From assembly GCA_017939155.1 (NCBI GenBank), contig JAGAZZ010000042.1:1-51371 (forward strand): a stretch of 51,371 bases of DNA, given 5' to 3'. The notes under the pieces were generated by a model. The model did no database searches. It was not told the origin of the DNA and saw nothing but the letters and a program-made list of their open reading frames with translations. Within the stretch, counting starts at the first letter, position 1. The number at the start of each line of letters is the position of its first letter. Positions 19,363 to 26,897 of the stretch are shown here, one piece after another. A program made the translations under genes and the position numbers. The stretch comes from Alphaproteobacteria bacterium. GTDB taxonomy: Bacteria > Pseudomonadota > Alphaproteobacteria > RF32 > CAG-239.

Positions 19363-19392
19363 TTGTAAGAATTATTTATATAGAATTATAAC
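19363..19392 (+). promoter_or_regulatory. Promoter for the RNA at 19,398
   Basis: TTGTAA (19363-19368) and TATAAC (19387-19392) are 18 bases apart. The expected start coincides with the beginning of the paired region. Confidence 0.5.
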
Positions 19393-19397
19393 ATATT

Positions 19398-19583
19398 AAA
19401 TGGCGTTTTGGTTGTCCTCAGACCAAAATATTATTTTTACACCGGAACAGTGAAAGCTGCCGTCAGGGTGTATGTGAGGAAAAAAGAAATTTTTATGTTT
19501 TATGAAGGAGAAAAAAGCCCGCAGGGAAGCTTTTTTTAACCGCCAAAACGGGCAGGGATAGAAACCAATCCTCGCCCGTTTTT
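19398..19583 (+). ncRNA. Structured RNA about 185 nt, possibly 6S RNA (ssrS)
   Basis: The 478-base gap after radC holds a promoter-to-terminator RNA with a long rod-like fold: CGTTTTGG (19404-19411) pairs with CCAAAACG (19543-19550), CCTCA with TGAGG, and ACACC with GGTGT. Length, the 5' segment GTCCTCAG..ATATTATTT..ACACC (compare GTCCCCTGA..ATATTT..ACCAC in E. coli 6S) and the internal bulges fit 6S RNA, which sequesters sigma70 RNA polymerase. The 3' end is a terminator at 19549-19583 (CGGGC/GCCCG then TTTTT). The identity as 6S is a judgement by shape, not a proven match. Confidence 0.5.
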
Positions 19584-19705
19584 GTATGCAGATAAATTTT
19601 ACTGATTTTTAATTTTTTACTAAATAAGGCTTGACAAAGCATAATCTTTCTGTCAAATTACTCATGTTCAATTATCATTTTGTTTAACAATTAAAAATAA
19701 TTTTT

Positions 19706-20191
19706 ATGGACGTAAAAAAAATCGTTTCCGCTTATGCCGGAAAAAATGACAAAGGTCAAAACGAGATTGATTTGAAAGGTTTGGCATCAGACAAGGCTTT
19801 TCGTGAACAAGCCATCAAGGCGGTCATCAAAGAAGTTCAGGAGAAAGATGACGTCTGTGTCCTCATCCCGGCATTTCGGCGCGACAACACTCATTTGAGC
19901 AAGCTCATCAATGAGTTGGCGCTGACCCTGCAGGTAAAAACGCTGGTGACCGGCGATGTGACAAACCTCAAGCGGGTCAAGTCACATCCGAAAAACATTA
20001 TGCTCATAAAGCAGTCTTTCCGTACCGGAAAGGAACTGCAAGCGCAGATTGATGAGATTAAGGCAATGGGGTGCACGGTGAGTGTGTTCTGCCTGTTGGC
20101 GCACTCGTCTGCCAAGCTTCAGAGCTTCGGCTATCAGAACGAGGTTAAGATAAAGGCTCTTGTCGCTGTTGACGAGATTCCATACATCTGA
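19706..20191 (+). CDS. Phosphoribosyltransferase-like protein with degenerate PRPP loop
   Basis: 161 aa. An alternating strand/helix pattern and the segment IMLIKQSFRTGKELQAQIDEIKAMGC sit where phosphoribosyltransferases have the acidic DDxxTTGG PRPP motif, but the two acidic residues are missing (KQS instead of DD). AHSSAKLQSFGY and LVAVDEIPYI follow, as in PRTase tails. It is probably a PRTase-fold protein without normal PRPP chemistry. There is no Shine-Dalgarno site, only an A/T-rich stretch before the ATG, and codons are richer in CTG, CTC and GTG than in neighbouring genes. Both hint at transfer, perhaps from Bacteroidota. A terminator follows. Confidence 0.6.
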   Translation: MDVKKIVSAYAGKNDKGQNEIDLKGLASDKAFREQAIKAVIKEVQEKDDVCVLIPAFRRDNTHLSKLINELALTLQVKTLVTGDVTNLKRVKSHPKNIMLIKQSFRTGKELQAQIDEIKAMGCTVSVFCLLAHSSAKLQSFGYQNEVKIKALVAVDEIPYI

Positions 20192-20226
20192 TGCGCCAAT
20201 CTGACAACCTTAAACAAAAACACAAC

Positions 20227-20254
20227 AAGACCGGTTAATACCGGTCTTTTTTTT
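20227..20254 (+). terminator. Rho-independent terminator
   Basis: AAGACCGG and CCGGTCTT form a perfect stem with a six-base loop followed by a T-run. Confidence 0.88.
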
Positions 20255-20295
20255 ATAAGCTTAGTTAAAAAATTTGTTGAAAAACAGACATAGCC

Positions 20296-20625
20296 CGAGT
20301 CATTACGGCTTGCAGGATAAAAAACGTCCGGTGGACGCTTTTTACCGAGAGCTATAGCAGTTGTTAGATTGTGACTTGCCGCAAGGCAACCAATACAATC
20401 TTTACAACTGGCTTGTCCGAACAGCGTGAGTACGCAACGTCAGTCACTTCTCCCACCACGAGTCATTGCGAGCGCCGCCGTAAGGCACAAGCGCGTGGCA
20501 AACTTCTCTTAGCTTTGCTAGGGAGGGACGACCGAAGCAAAGGTTAGTTGTTCGCGCAAGTAGGAAGATGAAATCTTCCGTAGCGGCGCAATCCACAACT
20601 TGTGCAAAGCACTCAAATTATAAAT
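20296..20625. repeat. Dispersed modular hairpin repeat, copy 2
   Basis: This fills the 530-base gap. GAGTCATT(A/G)CG appears at 20,296 and again at 20,460. The second unit runs through ACTTCTCTTAG, stem CTTTGCT/AGCAAAG (20513-20519 with 20536-20542), TTAGTTGTTCGCGCAAGTA, stem GGAAGAT/ATCTTCC (20563-20569 with 20573-20579, loop GAA), GTAGCGGCGCAATCCACAAC and TTGTGC. The same modules occur at 29,768-30,196 with different but still complementary stems. No coding frame is supported. Confidence 0.85.
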
Positions 20626-20680
20626 TAAATTTTATTTCAACAAAATTGTTTAATCGAGCCTTTTTATAAAACAACCATAA

Positions 20681-20709
20681 AAAAACCTCGGATATTTCCG
20701 AGGTTTTAT
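20681..20709 (-). terminator. Rho-independent terminator of the 20723 gene
   Basis: Minus strand: AAACCTCGG and CCGAGGTTTT flank a short loop and are followed by T residues. Confidence 0.8.
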
Positions 20710-20722
20710 CTTACAGCGTAAA

Positions 20723-21619
20723 TTATCTGCCGCCTCTGCTTTGCTCTTGCGAACGGGCAAGCATGGCTTGTCTGTCAGCTTCGTTTTCATTGCGTTTTTC
20801 ACGTTTGCGCATTTCTTCCAAAGCTTTCGGGTCTTTAAGCTTTTCAAGCTTGGCTTTTTCATCAGAGAAACCAAGACCAATTTCAGCCACGGCTTTAGCA
20901 TCTTCCGGTTTGAAAACCTGATTGCCGTTAACATCTTTAACTTTTGGCAACACCTCGCCAACCATCATCGCTTTATCATTGGTAGCGTTAACCTTAAAGC
21001 CACTGTCTTTCATTATATCTGTCCGGTTCGCATCGTTTGCAACATTGTTTGCTACGTTATCAGCTTTACCCTGCGCCGCATTTTGTACCCGATTTGCTTC
21101 ATTTGTTGCGTCAATATTACGGTTAAACTTATCAATCGTGTTCATAACATCAGTAACATCGGTACGCTGCTTGCCATCTTTCGAAACCAAAACCCATTGC
21201 GGTCCTTCTTGGTGGATTTCCATACCGCTCGGAAGCTTGATTTTCGAAAACATTTCTTTCATCTTAGCTTCCGCTTTTTGTATAGCTTTATCCTTTTTCT
21301 GTTCATCTTTTTCTTTGTCTTTATTGTTTTCTTTTCCATCTTTAGATAGCTTAGATAACTTAATGCCATGTTTCTCCTCAGCCTTCGCAATTTTTTCATC
21401 AAATTTCTTCATGCGCTTGGCTAAGTCCTCCATAGATATAGGCTTTTTCTTATCTTTTTTCTGGTCATTGGCAATAACTGGGGCTTCAACCGTCTGTGTT
21501 GCTATTTTAGCCAGTCTATCTTGCACACCTCCCTCTCCGGTCAGACCATACGCTTTTTTACGAGCTTTTATACCTTCAATCCGTTCTCCAGGGGACTTCA
21601 TTTCTCTTTTATCACTCAT
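20723..21619 (-). CDS. Hypothetical charged coiled-coil protein
   Basis: 298 aa with GGAG before the ATG. The composition is dominated by Lys, Glu, Asp and Asn, with runs such as KDEQKKDKAIQKAEAKMKEM and NADNVANNVAN-like repeats in the middle (VANNVANDANRTD). The C-terminal third is a predicted long charged helix ending EQSRGGR. No signal, membrane segment or enzyme motif is seen. It is probably a lineage-specific structural or secreted-effector-like protein. It may share a transcription unit with nothing else; the GtrA-like gene lies 68 bases upstream on the same strand. Confidence 0.65.
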   Translation of the reverse strand: MSDKREMKSPGERIEGIKARKKAYGLTGEGGVQDRLAKIATQTVEAPVIANDQKKDKKKPISMEDLAKRMKKFDEKIAKAEEKHGIKLSKLSKDGKENNKDKEKDEQKKDKAIQKAEAKMKEMFSKIKLPSGMEIHQEGPQWVLVSKDGKQRTDVTDVMNTIDKFNRNIDATNEANRVQNAAQGKADNVANNVANDANRTDIMKDSGFKVNATNDKAMMVGEVLPKVKDVNGNQVFKPEDAKAVAEIGLGFSDEKAKLEKLKDPKALEEMRKREKRNENEADRQAMLARSQEQSRGGR

Positions 21620-21687
21620 GGCACTTCTCCATCTAAATCTTACTTTTATCTGATTTTACCATAAAAAAAATGAACCTGCAATACTTT

Positions 21688-22122
21688 TTAGTCAAAAATA
21701 TCATAAATTCGTGCAAGTAAGCTTTTTCGGTGCTGTTTAAAGGCAAAGTGCTTGAATAACAAATAATTTGTAACCAACAGAAATAAAATCACCACGCCTT
21801 GCGCCGCATAAATATTCCAAAATAGCTCTTCAAGCAAAAATTTAAGCAAAAAAACATTAACAATGTAACTCCCCGTCCAAATCAATAAAGATTTAAGGTA
21901 TTGCCGCAGATGTTCTCCTTGTGCCGAAAACACAAAATATTTATAGCTCCCAAACGCAATAAAAGAAGAAACAAACCACGTCAGCGCCAAAAGCAGCTGA
22001 TAGTGCTTTTGCGAAAAAAAATAAACTAATCCCGAAAATAAGACAAACCTCAAGAGCATATTAAGCGACGCCATAATCGCAAAGCGGATTTTTTCATCTA
22101 TTGCCAACCATTTTTTAAACAT
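21688..22122 (-). CDS. GtrA-like membrane protein
   Basis: 144 aa from the ATG at 22122 with an ideal AGGAGG five bases upstream; the longer frame starting at TTG is not needed. Four hydrophobic helices and the typical GtrA pattern are visible: FAIMASLNMLLRFVLFSGLVY, then ALTWFVSSFIAFGSYKYFVF, LIWTGSYIVNVFLLKFL, and VVILFLLVTNYLLFKHFAF. GtrA proteins are thought to flip or present undecaprenyl-linked sugars for cell-surface glycosylation. No glycosyltransferase partner is adjacent. Confidence 0.85.
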   Translation of the reverse strand: MFKKWLAIDEKIRFAIMASLNMLLRFVLFSGLVYFFSQKHYQLLLALTWFVSSFIAFGSYKYFVFSAQGEHLRQYLKSLLIWTGSYIVNVFLLKFLLEELFWNIYAAQGVVILFLLVTNYLLFKHFAFKQHRKSLLARIYDIFD

Positions 22123-22176
22123 CAAAACCTCCTAAAAGACAATATAAAACTTTTTAAGCCGGTTTCAATTTTGCAT

Positions 22177-22206
22177 AAAAAAACCTCCTTTAAGGAGGCT
22201 TTTCAA
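22177..22206 (-). terminator. Terminator of tRNA-Thr
   Basis: Minus strand: GCCTCC and GGAGG around TTAAA, followed by TTTTTTT, starting a few bases after the tRNA 3' end. Confidence 0.85.
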
Positions 22207-22209
22207 TAA

Positions 22210-22285
22210 TGGTGCCGACACACGGACTCGAACCGCGGACCCACTGATTACAAATCAGTAGCTCTACCAACTGAGCTATGTCGGC
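22210..22285 (-). tRNA. tRNA-Thr (anticodon TGT)
   Basis: On the minus strand a 76-nt cloverleaf can be drawn. The acceptor stem is GCCGACA/TGTCGGC with discriminator A and an encoded CCA. The D arm is AGCTCAGTTGGTAGAGC and the T arm has GGTTCGAGTCC. The anticodon stem ACTGA/TCAGT encloses the loop TTTGTAA, so the anticodon is TGT, reading ACA (Thr). The genomic CCA end is present. Confidence 0.96.
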
Positions 22286-22373
22286 AACGAACAAAAGCTC
22301 TTATAAAAGAACAATTCTTAAATGTCAATAAAAAAAATAAGATTTATTAACGTAAATAAAAAAGTTTCACGCG

Positions 22374-22401
22374 TTGACTTTTATCTGAAATTTTATATAC
22401 A
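22374..22401 (+). promoter_or_regulatory. Promoter of apt
   Basis: TTGACT (22374-22379) and TATACA (22396-22401) are 16 bases apart, 28 bases upstream of the apt start codon. Confidence 0.5.
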
Positions 22402-22428
22402 TAAAAGAGAATAAAAAGGAGCTAAAAA

Positions 22429-22840
22429 ATGACACCCGAAGAAATTTTAACCCACATCCGTAATATCCCGAATTTTCCCAAACCCGGCATTATGTTTAAA
22501 GACATCACGACAGCCTTAAAAAATCCCGAAGTATTTAACGCCATTATCGAAAATATGTATGGTCAAGTCAAAAACTTGGAGTTTGATTATATCGCCGCAA
22601 TAGAGAGCCGTGGTTATTTGTTTGCCGCTCCCTTAGCTTATAAAATGAACAAAGGACTGGTGCTTATCCGTAAACCGGGAAAGTTACCTGCCAAAGTCGT
22701 CCGGCAGGAATACAGTCTTGAATATGGAACAGACGCGCTTGAGATGCACGAAGACGCCATAGCCCCAGGGCAAAAAGTTTTGTTGATAGATGACCTCTTG
22801 GCAACCGGAGGCACGGTGAAAGCCGCCGCCGGCTTAACCT
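22429..22840 (+). pseudogene. apt: Adenine phosphoribosyltransferase, 3' end lost
   Basis: The first 136 codons are a clean Apt: FPKPGIMFKDITTAL at the N-terminus, the adenine-binding region IESRGYLFAAPLA, RKPGKLP and the PRPP motif VLLIDDLLATGGT at 117-129. After KAAAGL the similarity stops. The expected last 35-40 residues of a 170-180-aa enzyme are absent. The frame instead runs on, out of phase, through the next gene to a stop at 23091, giving a serine/leucine-rich tail with no Apt character. AAGGAG precedes the ATG and a promoter is present. Apt salvages adenine to AMP; this copy is probably inactive or altered. An assembly junction is an alternative explanation. Confidence 0.75.
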
Positions 22841-22867
22841 CAGATAAAATATTAAAAACAAATTATT

Positions 22868-23326
22868 ATGAAGAAAAAAATTTTTATCATAACAGTCGTT
22901 ATGATGCTCTTTGCAGTTCAAGGTTACGCGCAAAGAGGATATTATCGTCATTACTATCCTTCTTACGGATATTACGGTTACTACTATCGTCCGTATTTCT
23001 CAACTTGGGATTGGTATGTGTACGGCGGCTATCGGTATATGTACTACCAAAACTGCTATTTCAACGCGCTTCTGGGGTGCTATCTCTATGATTCGCTGGA
23101 GCAACCCAGCAAAATCAGGATAGAGGGTTTGACATTTACCCGGTATGATGACCGTTTGCAGGTCAAAAATGCAAACGAGCCCGTCACCTATCTTGATTTA
23201 TACCGTAACCAAACCTTAAAGTATACCTATAAGGATGGTCGGACGATATATGTCAGCACCGGTAGCGGTTATGCCACAATCTCTTTTTATGACAAAGCGG
23301 GCAACCACGCCGAATACGAACTCTAA
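22868..23326 (+). CDS. Secreted tyrosine-rich protein, Bacteroidota-like
   Basis: 152 aa with a Sec signal peptide (MKKKIFIITVVMMLFAVQGYAQ) ending in AQ, a cleavage style common in Bacteroidota. A Tyr-rich segment follows (RGYYRHYYPSYGYYGYYYRP), then a small beta-rich domain with YLDLYRNQTLKYTYKDGRTIYV and a GYATISFYDKAGN end. No Shine-Dalgarno site precedes the ATG; the upstream bases are A/T-rich (ATTAAAAACAAATTATT), again Bacteroidota-like. It begins just 3' of the point where apt breaks, suggesting insertion of foreign DNA. Function unknown. A terminator follows the stop. Confidence 0.65.
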   Translation: MKKKIFIITVVMMLFAVQGYAQRGYYRHYYPSYGYYGYYYRPYFSTWDWYVYGGYRYMYYQNCYFNALLGCYLYDSLEQPSKIRIEGLTFTRYDDRLQVKNANEPVTYLDLYRNQTLKYTYKDGRTIYVSTGSGYATISFYDKAGNHAEYEL

Positions 23327-23328
23327 AA

Positions 23329-23356
23329 ACAAGGGGGCGAAAGCCTCCTTGTTTGA
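23329..23356 (+). terminator. Rho-independent terminator
   Basis: AAACAAGGGGGC and GCCTCCTTGTTT form a stem with a GAAA loop. Confidence 0.75.
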
Positions 23357-23520
23357 GTTTAAACATAATATTTTTCCGATTCGTTTTAATAAGTTCCTAA
23401 ATTGATTTAAAAAAAATAGTCAAACTATATAATATTTTATATCTTTTCGCATTTTGTTTTAAATTTCATCTTTCCCCCGTTAAAGTTCATCTGCTGAAGT
23501 AACTTAACCGGAGAAATTTT

Positions 23521-23775
23521 ATGATAAATATTAGAATATACTGTAACAACCTTCATAGAGAATATGATAACGTCTATAACATCGTTAATAAAGTTATGGC
23601 GGAAAACGGATTGGAATATAAAATATGGCGTTTAACCGATGAGCGAGATATGGAATATCGTAGCATTATGTTTCAACCGCATATCGTGATAAATAATCGC
23701 GTTGTATATGCCAAAGCCTGTCCGACCGAAGAGGAAATGTGGTCGATATTAAAAGATATGCAGTTGATAAAATAA
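23521..23775 (+). CDS. Small thioredoxin-fold protein lacking the CxxC motif
   Basis: 84 aa. The pattern INIRIYCNN at the N-terminus, a central helix, and PHIVINNRVVYAKACPTEEEM matches small thioredoxin-3/glutaredoxin-like domains, including the cis-Pro-type QPHIVIN strand and the NGKVV-like turn. The usual CxxC is replaced by CNNLH, leaving a single N-terminal Cys (Cys8). It might therefore be a monothiol or non-redox version. CGGAG lies before the ATG. The HD-domain gene follows 50 bases later on the same strand. Confidence 0.5.
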   Translation: MINIRIYCNNLHREYDNVYNIVNKVMAENGLEYKIWRLTDERDMEYRSIMFQPHIVINNRVVYAKACPTEEEMWSILKDMQLIK

Positions 23776-23824
23776 TTAATTGCAGATAAACTGACTGATA
23801 CGATGATAAATGAAGAGAGAAGAA

Positions 23825-24355
23825 ATGAGACGATTGTTATTTTATACCGAAAAATTAAAACACTTGCCAAGAAGCGGCTGGCTGAGAAAAAAAATACAAA
23901 CCCCGGAAACTGTTGCCGCGCACAGTTGGCAGATGGCGATGATGGCAATGCAACTGTCAAGAACGATGATAAAAGAAAATTATGATTTTGATAAAATTAT
24001 CCGAATGTGCCTTTGTCACGATATAGCCGAAAGCCTGATAGGGGATATTACGCCTTTAGAAGAGGCCTACGCTAAAAAACAAGAGGCTGAAAAAAGTGCT
24101 ATAAATTTTATAGCAGAAGATGCCGATATTCCCGAAATCATTATTTTATTTAGAGAATATGAAGAAAATAAAACCCCCGAGGCGCAATTAGCGCACGATT
24201 TAGATAAACTGGATATGTATGCCCAGTCAATTGATTATGAGAAAAAAGACCAAACACTTGATTTAAGCGAGTTTCGCCAATCTGCCGAAAAAGAAATTAA
24301 AACACCGCTTGGAAAAGCCATATTAAAAGACTTAAGCCGAGGTCTGAAAGCTTAA
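23825..24355 (+). CDS. HD-domain phosphohydrolase (HDDC2/YfbR-like 5'-nucleotidase family)
   Basis: 176 aa from the ATG at 23825, chosen over 23810 because AGAGAG precedes it and the start RRLLFYTEKLKHLPRSGWL aligns with family N-termini. HD ligands are seen in VAAHSWQMAMMAMQLS (His), CLCHDIAESLIGDITP (His-Asp) and LAHDLDKLDMYAQ (Asp). Members are metal-dependent 5'-deoxynucleotidases acting on dNMPs. It is likely cotranscribed with the small thioredoxin-fold gene and ends at a bidirectional terminator. Confidence 0.8.
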   Translation: MRRLLFYTEKLKHLPRSGWLRKKIQTPETVAAHSWQMAMMAMQLSRTMIKENYDFDKIIRMCLCHDIAESLIGDITPLEEAYAKKQEAEKSAINFIAEDADIPEIIILFREYEENKTPEAQLAHDLDKLDMYAQSIDYEKKDQTLDLSEFRQSAEKEIKTPLGKAILKDLSRGLKA

Positions 24356-24367
24356 AAATTCTCATCA

Positions 24368-24428
24368 AAAAACTCCCGCTTTGCACTGTCCGACTTTTGG
24401 AAAACAGTTTATTTCCGGGAGTTTTTTA
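24368..24428. terminator. Bidirectional terminator between the HD gene and the 24430 gene
   Basis: AAAACTCCCG and CGGGAGTTTTTT form the stem with a long internal loop. T-runs occur on both strands between convergent genes. Confidence 0.7.
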
Positions 24429-24429
24429 A

Positions 24430-25863
24430 TTATCGCCCATTAGCCGCCGTTTTAAGCGAACTTAAATTCTTGAAAGCTTTTTTAGCTTGTTTAACCGCAT
24501 TGCGTTTAGCTATATAATCTTTTTGTGTTTGGTGCGAAGCGTTGTCATAAGCGCTGTAAGAACCACTGCCTTTAACGCCGCAACCGTTGCGTCCGGCTTT
24601 AATAACTAAATCATTAATAGCACTTTTATCAACCGGCTTGCCCTTAAGAAAATCCTCAAACAAGCGTGTTTCTTTAGAATACGGCGCAATAACCTTATAC
24701 ATCGTGTAAGAATAAGCATACCAATCTAAATTTGTCCCCTTATCAAATTCGATTTTTCCGGCTTTTTCTAACTGGTGCAAAGCCTTGTAAAGGTTTTGCG
24801 ATTTTTTCTCGCCCAAGTGCAACTTAACGCTTGCCTCGTGGCTTGCTTTATATGCCTCTTCAATCGAAATAGTCTTATCTTGAGCTGATACGATTTTTTG
24901 CGCAACCTTCTTGTTAGAAACATCGCTTTTCTTTGTTGTTTCAGGCTTGTTTATTTCTTGTTTGGTTTCAGGTTTGATGTTGTTTGCCAAAAAAGCCTTA
25001 CTAAAGTCAAAGGTTTTGACGTTATTTTGCTGAACCGCAGATATTTTTTTAAGAGCGCTGTTCATCTCAACCGGATTTTGTTTTGTTTCACTCTTCATCA
25101 CCCCGTGTTCAGATTTAATTCCGATACATCCCAAAAAGGCAATTCCGGTCACAACAGCCGCGCGTTTAACCGTCCGCCAAGCATTTTTTAACAAGGAGCC
25201 GTTAAACTTAAAACGTCTGTTCCTCATTCTAAAGGCATTAATGTCTTTGTTTGTGTCGCGTTTTTTGGGTGTAGAAAATTCTTTAAAACGTTTCGACTGT
25301 TGATAAGAGCCAAACGAAGAAACAAGTTTTCCGAAATTTTTATCAGCTAACATCTCGCCATTAAGAGTCCTGTCAATTTTAAGCGAAATCAAACTCATCA
25401 ATTTATTTTTTAATTTGCTGGTCGAATAGTCGGTAACACCTGCCATCAACTCATTTATCATCATCAAATCGTCAGAACTTAATTTAAGAGTCTGTTTCTT
25501 ATTTTCTAAAATCTTAAATTTGGTAGCCAAAAAGTTTTTTCTTTTTTCTTCTTGTTTGCGTTTGGTAATAATTGAAATCTTAAATCGAGTGTAAGCCAAA
25601 GGCAAAATGGCTTTAACCGCAGGATGACGCGATTTTTTCAGCAAAATAAGAAAACTATTCAGAGTGTCTTCGGCGTCTTCATCAAAAATCACGGCACCGG
25701 AAACATAATCCTGCAAAAGCGAAGCGCTGTCTTCTTCCACAGCGGCATTGCACTGACCAAAATAATTATCTGTGGAATAATTAGGGTTAATCCCACTTTG
25801 GGTAGCCATATACATCTGTAACGTAGCATTATTAATAAGAACCGGACTCTTATTTGACGGCAT
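24430..25863 (-). CDS. Hypothetical protein with one central membrane segment
   Basis: 477 aa with GGAG before the ATG. The N-terminal 230 residues are helical and basic (KRKQEEKRKNFLATKFKILENKKQ). One hydrophobic stretch, TVKRAAVVTGIAFLGCIGI near 230-250, could span the membrane. The C-terminal part is Lys/Gln-rich, then helical (IEEAYKASHEASVKLHLGEKK), with a GRNGCGVKGSGSYSAYDNASH element near 430. I do not recognise a family. It is preceded by a near-consensus promoter and appears monocistronic. Confidence 0.65.
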   Translation of the reverse strand: MPSNKSPVLINNATLQMYMATQSGINPNYSTDNYFGQCNAAVEEDSASLLQDYVSGAVIFDEDAEDTLNSFLILLKKSRHPAVKAILPLAYTRFKISIITKRKQEEKRKNFLATKFKILENKKQTLKLSSDDLMMINELMAGVTDYSTSKLKNKLMSLISLKIDRTLNGEMLADKNFGKLVSSFGSYQQSKRFKEFSTPKKRDTNKDINAFRMRNRRFKFNGSLLKNAWRTVKRAAVVTGIAFLGCIGIKSEHGVMKSETKQNPVEMNSALKKISAVQQNNVKTFDFSKAFLANNIKPETKQEINKPETTKKSDVSNKKVAQKIVSAQDKTISIEEAYKASHEASVKLHLGEKKSQNLYKALHQLEKAGKIEFDKGTNLDWYAYSYTMYKVIAPYSKETRLFEDFLKGKPVDKSAINDLVIKAGRNGCGVKGSGSYSAYDNASHQTQKDYIAKRNAVKQAKKAFKNLSSLKTAANGR

Positions 25864-25895
25864 TATCTATCTCCAATAAATTAAAAATTGCAACA

Positions 25896-25924
25896 CATAT
25901 AACACTTTAAAAAGTTTTTGTCAA
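25896..25924 (-). promoter_or_regulatory. Near-consensus promoter of the 24430 gene
   Basis: Minus strand: TTGACA (25919-25924), 17 bases, TATATG (25896-25901), about 33 bases upstream of the start codon. Confidence 0.65.
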
Positions 25925-25981
25925 CATTTTGTTTATAAAAAAGTGTTGCTATTTAAAAATGAAACGCTAGTATCCGAAGCT

Positions 25982-26767
25982 ATGATGAGAAAACAAATAT
26001 TAATTTACCAAGATACCGGTACAAATGATATAAGAAATCTAAAAAAAAGCCTTGAGCAATACTTTCAGCCTCAAGAAATTGCTATAAAAACCACCAATGC
26101 GGATGAAATTATCAAAAAAAATATTTTAGATGAAAATATCTTAGCATTTTTTATGCCGGGCGGCAGGGCGACTCCGTATCTTGAAAAGTTAAAAAAGCTG
26201 GGTAACGAAAAAATCGCTTCTTATGTTCAAAACGGCGGTATCTATTTTGGAATCTGCGCCGGCGCGTATTATGCCAGCCGCAAAGTCTTTTTTGAAACCG
26301 ATGTCAAAGAACTCTGTATTATTCAGGAATGCGGGCTTAATTTAATAGATGCCGACGCCATCGGAACGCTGTATAAAGAATTAAACATCAGCCCGTATAC
26401 CAGAGATTTCCAATCAATAGCTCCCGTAAAAGTACGCTGGCTCGCAGATGAAGAAACGCATATCGCCTGTTATCACGGCGGTCCATACTTTAAGCCGCTG
26501 TCCGCAAGCCCCTTGCAGGTTTTAGCCGAATATGAGCTCAATGGCAAAAAACTCCCCGCGGTGGTGATACAACAACACGGTCAAGGAATAGCCGTCGCCT
26601 CCGGTCTGCATATTGAAGATAGCGCCCAAAGTCTTCGTGAAGTATTACTCAGGCTGAATAAAGAAGATGAATACACCAAACAAGTTCTTCAAAAGCTGGA
26701 AGCAGGCGAAGCCTTAAGAAGAGCCTTATTTAATAAATTAATGTCAAAACTCGCTCCAACCCGCTAA
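25982..26767 (+). CDS. Biotin-protein-ligase N-domain-like glutamine amidotransferase-fold protein
   Basis: 261 aa from the ATG pair at 25982/25985; the longer frame begins at TTG and lacks a better ribosome site. It has the class I amidotransferase-like fold of the BPL_N family: FFMPGGRATPYLEKL, then NGGIYFGICAGAYYAS with the nucleophile-elbow Cys92, and HGGPYFKPL and GIAVASGLHIE further on. The family occurs fused to eukaryotic biotin ligases or alone in bacteria, where its reaction is unknown. It lies just upstream of mnmA on the same strand. Confidence 0.65.
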   Translation: MMRKQILIYQDTGTNDIRNLKKSLEQYFQPQEIAIKTTNADEIIKKNILDENILAFFMPGGRATPYLEKLKKLGNEKIASYVQNGGIYFGICAGAYYASRKVFFETDVKELCIIQECGLNLIDADAIGTLYKELNISPYTRDFQSIAPVKVRWLADEETHIACYHGGPYFKPLSASPLQVLAEYELNGKKLPAVVIQQHGQGIAVASGLHIEDSAQSLREVLLRLNKEDEYTKQVLQKLEAGEALRRALFNKLMSKLAPTR

Positions 26768-26897
26768 GCCATATAAAAAAATCTTGCGCTCGCCGAAAAA
26801 CGCTTTTATAGTATCGTTTATCAAAGAAAGTAAAAACTTTGAATTTTTATGTTTCTTTGGTGAAGGTCATAACACATTTTCACTAAAAAGGACAAAA

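Noticed and set aside
19440-19475. Possible SRP RNA (CGGAAC .. AGCTGCCGTCAGG)
   Set aside because: The order of the GGAA loop and AGCAGCC/GTCAGG elements is wrong for SRP RNA, and the unit is far longer.
20650-20961. Minus-strand Lys/Arg-rich frame overlapping the 20723 gene
   Set aside because: Alternative frame of the charged coiled-coil gene, ending in the terminator.
22664-22951. Minus-strand frame across the apt break
   Set aside because: Arg/Leu-rich composition typical of antisense frames, no ribosome site; it does not explain the break.
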